Source of the DNA: Clostridium beijerinckii HUN142
GTDB taxonomy: Bacteria; Bacillota; Clostridia; Clostridiales; Clostridiaceae
Length of the DNA stretch: 64,000 nt
Assembly (NCBI RefSeq): GCF_000621745.1
Contig: NZ_JHXK01000013.1
Span: 1 to 64,000, forward strand
Direction of reading: 5' to 3'
The notes under the pieces are model-generated. The model did not search any database. It was not told the origin of the DNA and saw only the letters and a program-made list of their open reading frames with translations. Below are positions 1 through 8,365 of this stretch, one piece after another. The translations under genes and the position numbers were made by a program. Positions within the stretch are counted from its first letter, which is position 1; each line of letters opens with the position of its first letter.

Positions 1-408
1 GAAGGAGTAAATTTTGACGTATTAACTAATCCGACAGAAATCTTAGTAGATGAAAATGGATGGGTTAAAGGAATGAAATGTGTAAGAATGGAACTTGGAG
101 AACCAGATGCATCTGGAAGAAGAAGTCCTGTTGAAGTTCCAGGTTCAGAATTTGTTATGGATGTAGATACTGTAATAATGTCACTTGGAACATCACCAAA
201 TCCGTTAATTTCATCAACAACTCAAGGATTAGAAATTAATAAGAGAAGATGTATTGTAGCTGAAGACGAAACAGGTCTCACTACTAAAGAAGCAGTTTAT
301 GCTGGTGGAGATGCAGTTACAGGAGCAGCAACAGTAATACTTGCTATGGGTGCTGGTAAAAAGGCAGCAAAAGCTATAGATAAGTATTTACAAAAAAATA
401 GAATATAG
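1..408 (+). CDS. gltA: Glutamate synthase (NADPH) small subunit, C-terminal part
   Basis: Open from the first base of the window, so the N-terminus lies outside; 135 residues are visible. The segment is the end of a class-II pyridine nucleotide-disulfide oxidoreductase: a DVDTVIMSLGTSPNP stretch followed by the FAD-contacting YAGGDAVTGAATVILAMGAG and a helix of AAKAIDKYL type. That ending is characteristic of the small/beta subunit of NADPH glutamate synthase, including the homotetrameric anaerobe form, which passes electrons from NADPH to glutamate formation in nitrogen assimilation. A similar fold occurs in sulfide dehydrogenase subunit SudA and NfnB, which cannot be excluded from this piece. 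A Rho-independent terminator follows about 45 bases after the stop. Confidence 0.82.
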   Translation, partial: EGVNFDVLTNPTEILVDENGWVKGMKCVRMELGEPDASGRRSPVEVPGSEFVMDVDTVIMSLGTSPNPLISSTTQGLEINKRRCIVAEDETGLTTKEAVYAGGDAVTGAATVILAMGAGKKAAKAIDKYLQKNRI

Positions 409-454
409 ATATAAAACAAATATAATTTTTATGATAAAATCCTAAATTATAAAG

Positions 455-495
455 CCTTGGCAATATTAAATGAATGTTGTCAAGGTGTTTTTATT
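455..495 (+). terminator. Terminator after glutamate synthase gene
   Basis: Arms CCTTGGCAA and TTGTCAAGG (one G-T pair) around a 13-base loop, followed by a T-rich run. It closes the gltA transcript. Confidence 0.8.
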
Positions 496-617
496 TTTAA
501 AAAATTTATAATGCATGTGAATTAAAACTTATACCAGATAGAAAGAGTTTTTTATTTAAGTAATTTGTGCTAAGAGAGTATAATAGATATATATCTAGAT
601 ACAGTAAGGAGATAAAA

Positions 618-1400
618 ATGGAAAATATATTAGTTAAAGAATATTATAATTGGTTTAGCTCTTATGTAAAAAAACTTTATGGGGAAGATAGCTTAATAAA
701 TCAGAATATTGAGCTTAAGGAAATACATACATTAAAAGTCGCAGAGCATGCTGTAAATATTGCGAAATCTTTAAATTTGACCCAAGAAGAAGTTAATACA
801 GCGGAGATAATAGGATTATTTCATGATATAGGAAGGTTTGAACAATTTAAAAAGTATAAGACATTTAGGGATGCTTTTTCAGAAAATCATGCTGCTTTAG
901 GCGTTAAAATATTAGAAGAAAATGGAACATTAAAAAACTTAGATGACAGTAGAAGAAGGATTATTATTAAAGCTGTAAATCTTCATAATGCAAAAGATCT
1001 TCCGATGGATTTAAATAACGAAGAATCATTGTTTTGCAAATTGATTAGAGATGCCGATAAACTTGATATTTTCAGAATCATTATGGAATATGAGAGAGAA
1101 AGAAAAAATCATCCTAATCCGGCGCTTGATAATTTACCTTTTACATCAGGCTACAATTCAGAGCTTATTAAAGATATTCGTTCAAACAAAAAAATTAGTA
1201 ATAATTCACTGAATAATTATAATGATAGAAAAATATATGAATTAAGTTGGATAATTGATTTGAATTTTTCATTCTCTCTTAACTATATAAAGGAGAGAGA
1301 CGTTTTAAAAACATTAATTAGTTGTTTACCTAAAAATGAAGAGATTGATGACTTAGAAAGGTACCTTGATAAATATATAGAAAATTCTATAACAAATTAA
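618..1400 (+). CDS. HD-domain phosphohydrolase
   Basis: A 260-residue protein. I chose the ATG at 618 because AAGGAG lies 6 bases upstream; a longer reading from GTG at 567 has no ribosome site. The metal-binding HD signature is complete in order: His37, the HD pair in LFHDIGRF (about residues 69-70), His in ENHAALG, His in NLHNAKD, and Asp in RDADKLD. This matches HD hydrolases acting on nucleotides or other phosphate esters; the substrate cannot be told. No membrane segment or partner domain is seen. It stands alone between a terminator upstream and a 390-base gap downstream. Confidence 0.85.
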   Translation: MENILVKEYYNWFSSYVKKLYGEDSLINQNIELKEIHTLKVAEHAVNIAKSLNLTQEEVNTAEIIGLFHDIGRFEQFKKYKTFRDAFSENHAALGVKILEENGTLKNLDDSRRRIIIKAVNLHNAKDLPMDLNNEESLFCKLIRDADKLDIFRIIMEYERERKNHPNPALDNLPFTSGYNSELIKDIRSNKKISNNSLNNYNDRKIYELSWIIDLNFSFSLNYIKERDVLKTLISCLPKNEEIDDLERYLDKYIENSITN

Positions 1401-1790
1401 TTTATCTGTAAAATGAACATTTTAATTACTTTCTGTTTGATAATAATATTTTATTTATGGCTATACTAGCTAACCTGAGATTACTAACCAAATGCTAAAT
1501 GCTGTTAAGTTTAATCTATATATCTATAAGCATTATAATGTCTATAAAATTTAGTGGCATATAATATGTAGGCATAATAACGAATAATACTTATGTTATT
1601 TGGAAAATTAACTTTATGTAATCTTTAATTATAAAATACATTTTTATAGTAAATCATATGCTGTAATTGTCTTATAGTAGAGCACATTAAAGTAAATTAC
1701 TTTAATGAAGAGTAGGTTTTGTATAGATTTATTTAAGAATAATAATTATTAAGATAGCATTGAAAAATAGTATAGTCAGGGGTGGAAAGT
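1401..1790. other. Gap upstream of cation efflux gene, with palindrome
   Basis: AT-rich, without a credible ORF. At 1685-1707 there is a perfect inverted repeat with 11-base arms (CATTAAAGTAA and its complement) around a single central base. Its place about 85 bases before the cation efflux gene suggests an operator, perhaps for a metal-sensing repressor; that is inference. Confidence 0.4.
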
Positions 1791-2660
1791 ATGGAAAACA
1801 GTTATAATAATTTAAAAATAGCTGAACGTGGGGCTAGAGTGAGTATTATAGCGTATATAACATTATCATTATTAAAACTCGGAGTTGGCTTTCTGGCTCA
1901 ATCTAAGGCATTATTAGCTGACGGAATCAATAATACTACCGATATAATAGCTTCAGTGGCAGTTTTAATTGGGCTAAAAATATCGGGAAAGCCAGCTGAT
2001 GATGATCATCCTTATGGTCATCTTAGAGCAGAAACAATAGCATCATTAATAGCATCTTTAATTATGCTGGCTGTTGGTCTTGATGTGCTCTATAATGCGA
2101 TTAAATCAGTTATCTTTTTTAACCCTAAGGCTCCTGATTTAATATCTGCTGTAGTTGCAATTTTTTGTGCTGCGGCTATTTACATGGTATATCGTTATAA
2201 TATGAGGATTGCTGTTAAGATAAAAAGCTCTGGTCTTATGGCTGCCGCAAAAGATAATCTTTCTGATGCATGGGTAAGCATTGGTACGACTATAGGTATT
2301 GTTGCTTCTCAGTTTGGTTTTCCTTGGATAGATCCTCTTGCAGCTGTAGTTGTAAGTGCTTTAATATTAAAGACAGGATGGGATATATTTAGGGAGGCAA
2401 CTCATAATCTATCAGATGGTTTTAGTAGAGAGAAGCTTGATGGTATAACTAAATCTATTAATCAAGTTCCTGGGGTTAAACAAATTAAGAATATAAGAGC
2501 GCGCGTTCATGGAAATAATATTTTACTTGATTTGGTAGTTAGTGTTAGTTCTGAATTGTCTTTAGTTGAAGGGCATTCCATTACCGAAAAAATAGAAGAT
2601 AAATTGAAAGAAGATCTAGATATAACCCAAGTAATGGTTCATGTTGAGCCGGATAAGTAG
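1791..2660 (+). CDS. Cation diffusion facilitator (CDF) family transporter
   Basis: 289 residues from the ATG at 1791, which sits 5 bases after AGGGGTGG; a GTG nine bases earlier would lie inside that ribosome site. Family hallmarks are all present: LLADGINNTTD in the second membrane helix, the HPYGH motif followed by RAET, and KDNLSDAWVSIG in the fifth helix region, then a cytosolic C-terminal ferredoxin-like domain with a conserved HVEPD ending. CDF proteins export Zn, Fe, Mn or Co against protons from the cytoplasm. The metal is not deducible here; the Asn/Asp residues replacing a usual His in helices 2 and 5 argue against a pure Zn type. Single-gene unit with its own terminator. Confidence 0.92.
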   Translation: MENSYNNLKIAERGARVSIIAYITLSLLKLGVGFLAQSKALLADGINNTTDIIASVAVLIGLKISGKPADDDHPYGHLRAETIASLIASLIMLAVGLDVLYNAIKSVIFFNPKAPDLISAVVAIFCAAAIYMVYRYNMRIAVKIKSSGLMAAAKDNLSDAWVSIGTTIGIVASQFGFPWIDPLAAVVVSALILKTGWDIFREATHNLSDGFSREKLDGITKSINQVPGVKQIKNIRARVHGNNILLDLVVSVSSELSLVEGHSITEKIEDKLKEDLDITQVMVHVEPDK

Positions 2661-2669
2661 AAAGTATAA

Positions 2670-2712
2670 ATGTAGCTTAGGAAAAAATAAAATTCCTCGG
2701 CTACATTTTTAT
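2670..2712 (+). terminator. Terminator after CDF transporter
   Basis: Arms ATGTAGC...GCTACAT with an inner AGGAA/TTCCT pair and a following TTTTTAT run. Confidence 0.85.
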
Positions 2713-2827
2713 TTGGAATTAATTAAGTTGTAAAAGCAGAGTGAACCAATTTCGTGTCGAGCGAATAATATAATATGTAGAATTTTACTAATGAATATAA
2801 AGAGATAAGCATAAAGCAGGTGTTTTA

Positions 2828-3280
2828 ATGGATATTAATCGAATTATATTTAGTATAAAACGAGGGTATTGTAGATATATTGGTTCTGGTTCTTGCAGAG
2901 AAGTATTTGATCTGGGGACTGGATATGTAGTTAAAATAGCGAAGAATGCCGCGGGAATTGCACAAAATAAAACAGAGTATTATATTTCTAATTATGACAA
3001 CTCGAATTTGTTTGCGAAGGTTGTAGATGTTTCGAAAAACTTTGAGTTTTTAATCATGGAGAGAGCAGATAAGGTATATAATATTACGGAAATATGGAGA
3101 TGCTTTAATGTTAAAAGTAAAAAGGAAATGTTCAATTTAAAAGAGATAAAAAATATTTCCCAAAATTATAATTTACTATTAAGCGATTTGAATAGACAAA
3201 GTAGTTGGGGAATAATTAATGGTAGACCAGTGATTATTGATTATGGATTTACCAGAGAAGTAAGGGAAAAATACTATTAA
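2828..3280 (+). CDS. Small protein-kinase-fold protein
   Basis: 150 residues, about half a normal kinase. The N-terminus has a glycine-rich loop (GSGSCREVF, about residues 19-27) followed by VVKIAK with a candidate ATP-binding lysine. Near the end NGRPVIIDYGF resembles a DFG metal-binding motif (DYG), and LLSDLNRQSSWG lies where the catalytic loop would be, but the usual HxD is replaced. This looks like a compact kinase-like protein of unknown target, possibly non-catalytic. Ribosome site GCAGGTG is weak and 6 bases from the ATG. It ends convergently against the dioxygenase gene with a shared terminator. Confidence 0.6.
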   Translation: MDINRIIFSIKRGYCRYIGSGSCREVFDLGTGYVVKIAKNAAGIAQNKTEYYISNYDNSNLFAKVVDVSKNFEFLIMERADKVYNITEIWRCFNVKSKKEMFNLKEIKNISQNYNLLLSDLNRQSSWGIINGRPVIIDYGFTREVREKYY

Positions 3281-3296
3281 GTTGTTGTTTTATTAA

Positions 3297-3324
3297 AGCA
3301 GGATTGAGTGTATCATATCCTGCT
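3297..3324. terminator. Bidirectional terminator
   Basis: AGCAGGAT/ATCCTGCT stem with a 12-base loop, T-rich on one side and A-rich on the other. It serves the convergent kinase-like and dioxygenase genes. Confidence 0.75.
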
Positions 3325-3338
3325 AAAATATTAGATTA

Positions 3339-4103
3339 CTAAAATTCAAGGCAAAGACGGCTTAAATTTCCTAGTTCATAATCGCGAAAAATAACTCTAG
3401 GAATTAATAATGAACTACTGCCTAATGCTATAAATAATGGAACAAAATGCTCAGGGCTTGGAACAGCTAAATCAGCATTCGGAGCTTGCTCTCTATAACT
3501 ATAAAGTGAATTAAAATCATTTTCTTTTAATCTGTTAATTAGCCAGTCATCGAATTTTTCAGCCCAAGAATCGCTGCTTACAGCTTCAAAGTCAACTAAA
3601 TTTAGATTATGAACTGTATTTCCGCTTCCGATAACCAGAATGTCTTCGTTACCTAAAGTTTTTAGAGAATTACCTATTTTGATTTGTTCTTCAATAGATA
3701 ATTCTGAGTTTATCGAAACTTGAACAACGGGAATATTGGCTTCTGGGTAAAGATGCTTTAAAATAGTCCAAGCTCCATGGTCTAGACCTCGATTTAAATC
3801 CATTTTTACTTTTATGCCTTCATTTGACAATTTTTCTTCAACTTTTGCTGCAACTGTACTAGAACCTTTTGCCTCATATTTTACGTTATAAAGTTCTTCT
3901 GGAAATTCATAAAAATCATATACTGTCTCGTATGTGGAATCAGAAGATGATATAGTCAGTATTTCGCTATCCCAGTGAGCTGTGAACATAACAATGGCTT
4001 GGGGATTTAGTTTTTTACCAAGATTATTTAAAAATTCAGTATAATTATCTTCTTCAATGGCCATCATTGGAGAACCATGAGCCAAAAATAAAGGTTTAAC
4101 CAT
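3339..4103 (-). CDS. DODA-type extradiol aromatic ring-opening dioxygenase
   Basis: 254 residues, the usual length for class III (LigB-like) dioxygenases of the YgiD/4,5-DOPA dioxygenase group. Iron or zinc ligand histidines appear in the expected contexts: LAHGSPM near residue 9, TAHWDS near 44, DHGAWT near 110 and GSGNTVHN near 160. The family opens catechol rings using oxygen, which is odd for a strict anaerobe; many bacterial members have no proven substrate. Ribosome site AGGAGG is 9 bases from the ATG. The gene diverges from an HxlR regulator 188 bases away, a layout typical of quinone or catechol stress responses. Confidence 0.85.
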   Translation of the reverse strand: MVKPLFLAHGSPMMAIEEDNYTEFLNNLGKKLNPQAIVMFTAHWDSEILTISSSDSTYETVYDFYEFPEELYNVKYEAKGSSTVAAKVEEKLSNEGIKVKMDLNRGLDHGAWTILKHLYPEANIPVVQVSINSELSIEEQIKIGNSLKTLGNEDILVIGSGNTVHNLNLVDFEAVSSDSWAEKFDDWLINRLKENDFNSLYSYREQAPNADLAVPSPEHFVPLFIALGSSSLLIPRVIFRDYELGNLSRLCLEF

Positions 4104-4291
4104 ATAATAAAATCCTCCTTTAGATTCAATAATTAATTAATATTAGATATTACCATAAAGGTCAAAGTTAATACATAAGTTTTACGGAATATTGACTAAT
4201 TTAATGAATATTATTATATTTAGTATAATATCATAAGTTGCTTATCTTAATTAAGTGGTTATGATAGAATAGTAACAGGTGGTGATTAAAT

Positions 4292-4600
4292 ATGGAAAAA
4301 TTTCATATGTGCCCAAGGTTTGAAAATGCTTTTGAATTACTAGGAAAAAGATGGACCGGATTGATTATAAGAACGTTATTGAATGGACAAAAACGATTTT
4401 CAGATATAGGAGAAGCAATTCCTAATATGAGTGCTCGTATGCTTACAGAACGATTTAAGGAGTTGGAAAAGGAAGGAATAATTATTAGAAAAGTTTATCC
4501 AGAAACTCCAGTACGTATAGAATATGAGTTGACAGAAAAAGGTCGTGATCTCCAAAGTGCTATGGATGAGATACAAAAATGGGCAGAAAAATGGACTTAA
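4292..4600 (+). CDS. HxlR-family transcriptional regulator
   Basis: 102 residues forming one winged-helix DNA-binding domain. The N-terminal MCPRFENAFELLGKRW is the family signature, with Cys7 at the position used for thiol or quinone sensing in Bacillus YodB-like members. NMSARMLTERFKELEKEG is the recognition helix area. It sits between a dioxygenase (divergent) and a nitroreductase (downstream), the kind of targets HxlR proteins repress in Bacillus. Ribosome site GGTGG precedes the ATG. Its likely role as an electrophile-responsive repressor of these neighbours is inference. Confidence 0.9.
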   Translation: MEKFHMCPRFENAFELLGKRWTGLIIRTLLNGQKRFSDIGEAIPNMSARMLTERFKELEKEGIIIRKVYPETPVRIEYELTEKGRDLQSAMDEIQKWAEKWT

Positions 4601-4621
4601 CTAAGATAATATAAGAAATAT

Positions 4622-4664
4622 AAAGAACTTTCTTAACTATAATAGAGGTTCTTTATATTTTTTT
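4622..4664 (+). terminator. Terminator after hxlR-type gene
   Basis: AAAGAAC/GTTCTTT stem with a 19-base loop and a following run of T. Confidence 0.65.
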
Positions 4665-4838
4665 ATTCTTTGAGAAGATCATAAAATTTAGAAGATAATA
4701 AAACAGTGCGATGCACAATACGGAACTTAACCAGAGTCGTCTGAGATTTTTTTATTATTTGAAAATTTTAAATATTATGAATTTGTATTTAAAATACTAT
4801 TGACTAAGTTTTATAAGTGTGTAATAATTAATTTAAAG

Positions 4839-4863
4839 TTAGTTACTAAATGTAAGTAACTAA
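4839..4863. promoter_or_regulatory. Inverted repeat upstream of nitroreductase, possible HxlR operator
   Basis: Perfect arms TTAGTTACT and AGTAACTAA around AAATGTA. A TTGACT box with a TAATAA box 16 bases later lies just upstream (4799-4826), so the repeat covers the likely transcription start. It is the only strong palindrome between the regulator and the nitroreductase gene. Confidence 0.5.
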
Positions 4864-5026
4864 TTAAAAATATTGATATAAAGTTATATGACTTTACTGT
4901 TTTTTGATAGAAAAATATATTGGTTATTCAGATATAATTTTAAATTATTATAAATAAATATTTAGAAAGAAAAAAGTATAAGTATAGAGACTTAAAAAAT
5001 ATATACATGATAGGAGGAATGATTAA

Positions 5027-5626
5027 ATGTCAAAAGGTTTTTTTACTGCTGTAGCAGATAGACGTTCATATTATGGAATTAGTAAAGAAAAGGTGGTTTC
5101 TGACGATAGGATCAATGAAATTATAGAACATGCTGTAAAGCATACACCATCATCATTCAATTCACAAAGTGCAAGAGTAGTATTATTGTTGGGAGAGAAT
5201 CATGATAAATTATGGGATATTACAAAGGATGCTCTAAGAAAGATTGTTCCTGCAGACAAATTTAGTCCAACTGAGGAAAAGATAAATTCATTTAGAAGTG
5301 GTTATGGTACAGTTTTATTTTTTGAAGATAATAGTGTAATAGAATCTCTTCAACAACAATTTTCACTTTATAAGGATAATTTTCCAATTTGGTCTCAGCA
5401 AGCAAGTGGAATGCATCAGTTTGTGATCTGGACTGCTCTAGAAATTGAAGGATTTGGAGCGTCACTTCAACATTATAATGAGCTTATTGAAAATGATATA
5501 AAGAAAGAATGGGGAATATCTGATAGTTGGAAACTTATTGGTCAAATGCCTTTTGGAAAACCAACAGCGGAGCCTGAACCAAAAGAATTTAAACCATTAG
5601 AAGAACGTATAAAGGTATTTAAGTAA
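5027..5626 (+). CDS. Nitroreductase family protein (Frm2/HBN1-like)
   Basis: 199 residues. RRSYYGI near the N-terminus contains the FMN-phosphate-binding arginines typical of the fold, HTPSSFNSQSARVVLL is the conserved second segment, and GMHQFVIWTALEIEGFGASLQHYN is the conserved helix near the dimer interface. The PFGKPTAEPEPKEFKPLEERIKVF ending is typical of the Frm2/HBN1/YdgI-like branch, which uses NAD(P)H to reduce nitro compounds or quinones. Ribosome site AGGAGG is 8 bases from the ATG. With the HxlR regulator upstream it resembles electrophile-detoxification pairs known in Bacillus. Its own terminator follows. Confidence 0.88.
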   Translation: MSKGFFTAVADRRSYYGISKEKVVSDDRINEIIEHAVKHTPSSFNSQSARVVLLLGENHDKLWDITKDALRKIVPADKFSPTEEKINSFRSGYGTVLFFEDNSVIESLQQQFSLYKDNFPIWSQQASGMHQFVIWTALEIEGFGASLQHYNELIENDIKKEWGISDSWKLIGQMPFGKPTAEPEPKEFKPLEERIKVFK

Positions 5627-5656
5627 ATAGAAATATTTCAATGACTGTTTTTATAT

Positions 5657-5681
5657 AGGGGTGATGTTATCACCCCTAAAA
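5657..5681 (+). terminator. Terminator after nitroreductase
   Basis: AGGGGTGAT/ATCACCCCT perfect 9-bp stem with a 3-base loop, followed by AAAATTTATTT. Confidence 0.75.
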
Positions 5682-5892
5682 TTTATTTGATAAATTCTAA
5701 TTTTATTTTAAATTAGGAAATGATAAACTTATATTTTGCAAAAATAATTTTCTTATTTCAAATCGGAGCGTTTTTAGTTAGAAGTGGAAAGATAATAAAA
5801 GAAAACTATTTTATACCTCGTCTATGCTAAGTTTAAGCACATGTAATTATATATATTTAGTACCAGAGTCAGCATTAATTATATTTATATAG

Positions 5893-5921
5893 TTGACAAT
5901 TAATAATATGTAACTTATAAT
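5893..5921 (+). promoter_or_regulatory. Promoter of tRNA cluster
   Basis: TTGACA (5893-5898), a 17-base spacer and TATAAT (5916-5921): full consensus sigma-A promoter, about 85 bases ahead of tRNA-His. Confidence 0.85.
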
Positions 5922-6011
5922 AAACAAGCAAATAAAAATTTTTTACCTGTATTGGTAATACTTTAGTCTTTAAAATTAGAAGTGAAATTGTAATTAATTA
6001 AAGGCAACTAT

Positions 6012-6088
6012 GGTGAACGTAGTTCAGTTGGTAGAGCGCCAGTTTGTGGCACTGGTTGTCGTGGGTTCGAGTCCCATCGTTCACCCCA
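6012..6088 (+). tRNA. tRNA-His (GTG)
   Basis: Seven-pair acceptor GTGAACG/CGTTCAC, T-arm with GTTCGAG, anticodon loop TTGTGGC giving GTG. The extra G at -1 (6012) faces C73 (6085), the histidine identity element. CCA is encoded. Confidence 0.97.
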
Positions 6089-6091
6089 TAC

Positions 6092-6166
6092 TGGGATGTC
6101 GCCAAGTGGTAAGGCAATGGATTCTGACTCCATTATTCGCAGGTTCGAATCCTGTCATCCTAGCCA
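6092..6166 (+). tRNA. tRNA-Gln (CTG)
   Basis: Acceptor TGGGATG/CATCCTA, anticodon stem ATGGA/TCCAT, loop TTCTGAC giving CTG, T-loop GTTCGAA, CCA encoded. It reads the rarer glutamine codon CAG in this AT-rich genome; the TTG isoacceptor must be elsewhere. Confidence 0.95.
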
Positions 6167-6172
6167 ATTTTT

Positions 6173-6248
6173 GGTTCACTAGCTCAGTCGGTAGAGCACA
6201 TGACTTTTAATCATGGTGTCCCGGGTTCGATTCCCGGGTGAGCCACCA
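6173..6248 (+). tRNA. tRNA-Lys (TTT)
   Basis: Acceptor GGTTCAC/GTGAGCC with one G-T pair, anticodon loop CTTTTAA giving TTT, T-loop GTTCGAT, CCA encoded. Last gene of the tRNA operon. Confidence 0.97.
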
Positions 6249-6279
6249 ATTTATGATATGAATTGAATCTCTTAGATTG

Positions 6280-6312
6280 AACTTAGCATTAGTATGCTAG
6301 GTTATTTTTTAT
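6280..6312 (+). terminator. Terminator of tRNA operon
   Basis: Arms AACTTAGCAT and ATGCTAGGTT with a TAGT loop, followed by ATTTTTTATT. Confidence 0.85.
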
Positions 6313-6427
6313 TCTCTAAAAGTTGATACTTAAATCAAATCTGCAAATACTGTGTTCTTCGTATTATGAATTATGAAAAAGACTGGTTTTGAAGATTGTC
6401 TTTTATAAAGATAATATATTCATATAC

Positions 6428-6505
6428 CAGATTTGGCTCATATGTATTTGAAAAGGCAGATGGGTAAAAATCTCCGGTTCCAATGTCGCCTGCGATTACG
6501 TTCTT
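6428..6505. repeat. Dispersed ~80-bp repeat, copy 1
   Basis: Starts with CAGATTT and contains GAAAAGGCAGATG, a TCTCCGG box and a GTCGC..GCGATT box. It matches 36182-36261 in the same orientation at roughly three quarters of positions. The GGCAGAT/ATCTCC segments can pair. On the minus strand both copies stay open (KNVIAGDIGTGDF here, KNKIASDREAGDF in the other), so a peptide or decayed coding origin is possible. Confidence 0.6.
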
Positions 6506-6549
6506 TTTAATTCATAAAAATATTGTATAGTTTTAAATATATAGATAAA

Positions 6550-6594
6550 CAAATCAATGGCTGATTTATAATTTATAAATCAGCCATTGATTTG
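6550..6594. repeat. Perfect 45-bp palindrome
   Basis: Arms of 22 bases, from CAAATCAATGG inward, around one central base. No T-run follows, so it is not a normal terminator. It lies between the tRNA operon and the BrnQ gene. Confidence 0.75.
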
Positions 6595-6779
6595 TGGAAA
6601 GTGACAATAGATAAGTAACAAGTTAAGGGCGAAATTTCCTTTGGGAATTTCTAAAAACATTATTTTAAGAAAAGCCTATGGCTTTTCTTTATTAACTTAT
6701 CACTTGAAATTTGTCGCTAATGTCAAATTGTTATTTAATCAATATAAACAATAAACTGCATGTTATAAATACCATACTA

Positions 6780-6962
6780 GAAAGGAGAAACATTTTTATG
6801 CAGCAGTCATTGAAAATAAGCTGTTAAAAGCTCCTAATTGTAGGTTGTTTCACTAATGCTTGTCACAACGAAATTTGGAGCAAGCATTAATGGTGCAACT
6901 TGCAATTTAGCGCTTTCAGAGAAATTTTCATAGTCCTGTGAAATAACAATATTTCTCCTTTC
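6780..6962. repeat. 183-bp imperfect palindrome, MITE-like or long hairpin
   Basis: Begins GAAAGGAGAAA and ends TTTCTCCTTTC; the two ~80-base arms match along most of their length, with clear blocks at the ends, at TGAAAAT, and at CTAATGCTTG / CAAGCATTAA near the centre. An 8-residue reading frame with a good ribosome site (ATG at 6798) lies in the left arm. No transposase is nearby. Origin as a miniature inverted-repeat element is inference. Confidence 0.6.
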
Positions 6963-7006
6963 GGCAGATTATTGCATAAGTCTAAGTTATCCTTGAAATA
7001 TTATAG

Positions 7007-8365
7007 TTAAGCACTTTTGCGTTTCTTCGAACGAATAGTCCAGATGATTAGTCCTATAAAGAACCCGTAAAGTGCTGGTATTATCCATCCAAATCCATAA
7101 TCAAAGCCAGGCAAATATGAGTGAGCAAAATTAACAAGCTGCTTAACTATTAAATTTTCTTGTAGAGGCTGAGGCAATGATTTGCATAAATCAAAAAATG
7201 CCGCAATAACTGTGAATCCTGTTGTCCATCTATAAACATCGCTTTGTTTATTAATAAAAGGTGCTAATAGAGACAGTATGATTAAAGTAATTACTAAAGG
7301 ATATAAAAACATAAGTACTGGTATAGATAATTGAATAATATTACTTAATCCAAAGTTAGCAATTATGAAAGAGAAAACTGTAAATAAAATAGCATATTTT
7401 TTATAAGAAATAGAGTTTGGAAACATTTCACTGAACATTTCAGAACAAGAAGTTATCAAACCGATAGCTGTTTTTATGCAGGCAATTCCAACAATAAAAG
7501 CTAATAATATTTGTCCGGTGAAACCAAAGTAATGATTACTTACCATAGACAATATACTTCCACCGTTATCAGCACGGGTTACGCTGCCTAAGCTTGTAGC
7601 ACCCATATAAGCTAGAGATCCATAGATAATAGTCATTCCTATAACGCTAACAAATCCTGATTTACATGTCTCTATAGCAATTGATTGAGGATTTTTAACT
7701 CCTAATTTTTGTATATTAGAAATGATAATAATAGCAAAGGCTACAGAAGCTAGTGCATCCATGGTATTATACCCGTCTAATAAACCAGTGAATAATGGTT
7801 GAGTTGCATAATTTCCTTGAGCGGGAAATTGACTTGCTTGTCCCATAGGACTTACAAATGTAGCAATTAATAAAATTGATAATAATACCAAGAAAATAGG
7901 AGTAAGATACTTACCAACCCAATCTAGAATTTGTCCTGGTTTTAATGAAAAATAAACAGTAAAAGCAAAAAATGCTAATGAAAAAATAATTAGTCCTAGC
8001 TTCAAATATTCATCAGAAATAAAAGGATGAATTCCAACTTCAAATGCAACTGTAGCAGTACGCGGAATTGCAAATAAAGGGCCAATTGTTAAATATAATA
8101 AGCATGTGAATATACTTGCATAACGAGAGCTAATAGGCCTCGCCATATCAAATAAACTTTCACTTCTCGAAAGAGCTGATGCAATAATTCCCAATATAGG
8201 TAGTCCTACACCGGTAATTAAAAATCCAATAGTAGCTGTAGAAATGTGATTTCCAGCCTGTTGTCCCATCTGAACTGGGAAAATTAGATTACCAGCACCA
8301 AAAAATAGTCCAAATAGTAATGAACCTATTAATAAGTTTTGCTGAAAGCTTAGCTTTTGTTTCAT
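7007..8365 (-). CDS. brnQ: Branched-chain amino acid transporter BrnQ (LIVCS family)
   Basis: 452 residues with about twelve hydrophobic segments. The N-terminus LLFGLFFGAGNLIFPVQMGQQAG is the family signature, followed by GPLFAIPRTATVAFEVG in the third to fourth helix. BrnQ proteins import leucine, isoleucine and valine with sodium or protons across the cytoplasmic membrane. Ribosome site AGGAGG is 8 bases before the ATG. I looked for a T-box leader (the GGTGGNACC element) in the 600 bases upstream and did not see one. The gene is monocistronic and diverges from the PTS operon. Confidence 0.95.
   Translation of the reverse strand: MKQKLSFQQNLLIGSLLFGLFFGAGNLIFPVQMGQQAGNHISTATIGFLITGVGLPILGIIASALSRSESLFDMARPISSRYASIFTCLLYLTIGPLFAIPRTATVAFEVGIHPFISDEYLKLGLIIFSLAFFAFTVYFSLKPGQILDWVGKYLTPIFLVLLSILLIATFVSPMGQASQFPAQGNYATQPLFTGLLDGYNTMDALASVAFAIIIISNIQKLGVKNPQSIAIETCKSGFVSVIGMTIIYGSLAYMGATSLGSVTRADNGGSILSMVSNHYFGFTGQILLAFIVGIACIKTAIGLITSCSEMFSEMFPNSISYKKYAILFTVFSFIIANFGLSNIIQLSIPVLMFLYPLVITLIILSLLAPFINKQSDVYRWTTGFTVIAAFFDLCKSLPQPLQENLIVKQLVNFAHSYLPGFDYGFGWIIPALYGFFIGLIIWTIRSKKRKSA

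Larger units (their letters stand above)
6249..7006. other. Gene-free stretch with stacked inverted repeats
   Basis: No credible gene. It holds the tRNA terminator, the dispersed repeat, the 45-bp palindrome, a further hairpin at 6668-6693 (AAGAAAAGCC/GGCTTTTCTT, followed by TATT) nested inside TAAGTAACAAGTTAA/TTAACTTATCACTTG arms, and the 183-bp imperfect palindrome at 6780-6962. Confidence 0.7.

Noticed and set aside
567..617. GTG start extending the HD protein by 17 residues
   Set aside because: No ribosome site before it, whereas the ATG at 618 has AAGGAG at good spacing.
6010..6210. 66-codon frame over the tRNA cluster
   Set aside because: It is the translation of tRNA-His, tRNA-Gln and part of tRNA-Lys; the tRNA structures are unambiguous.
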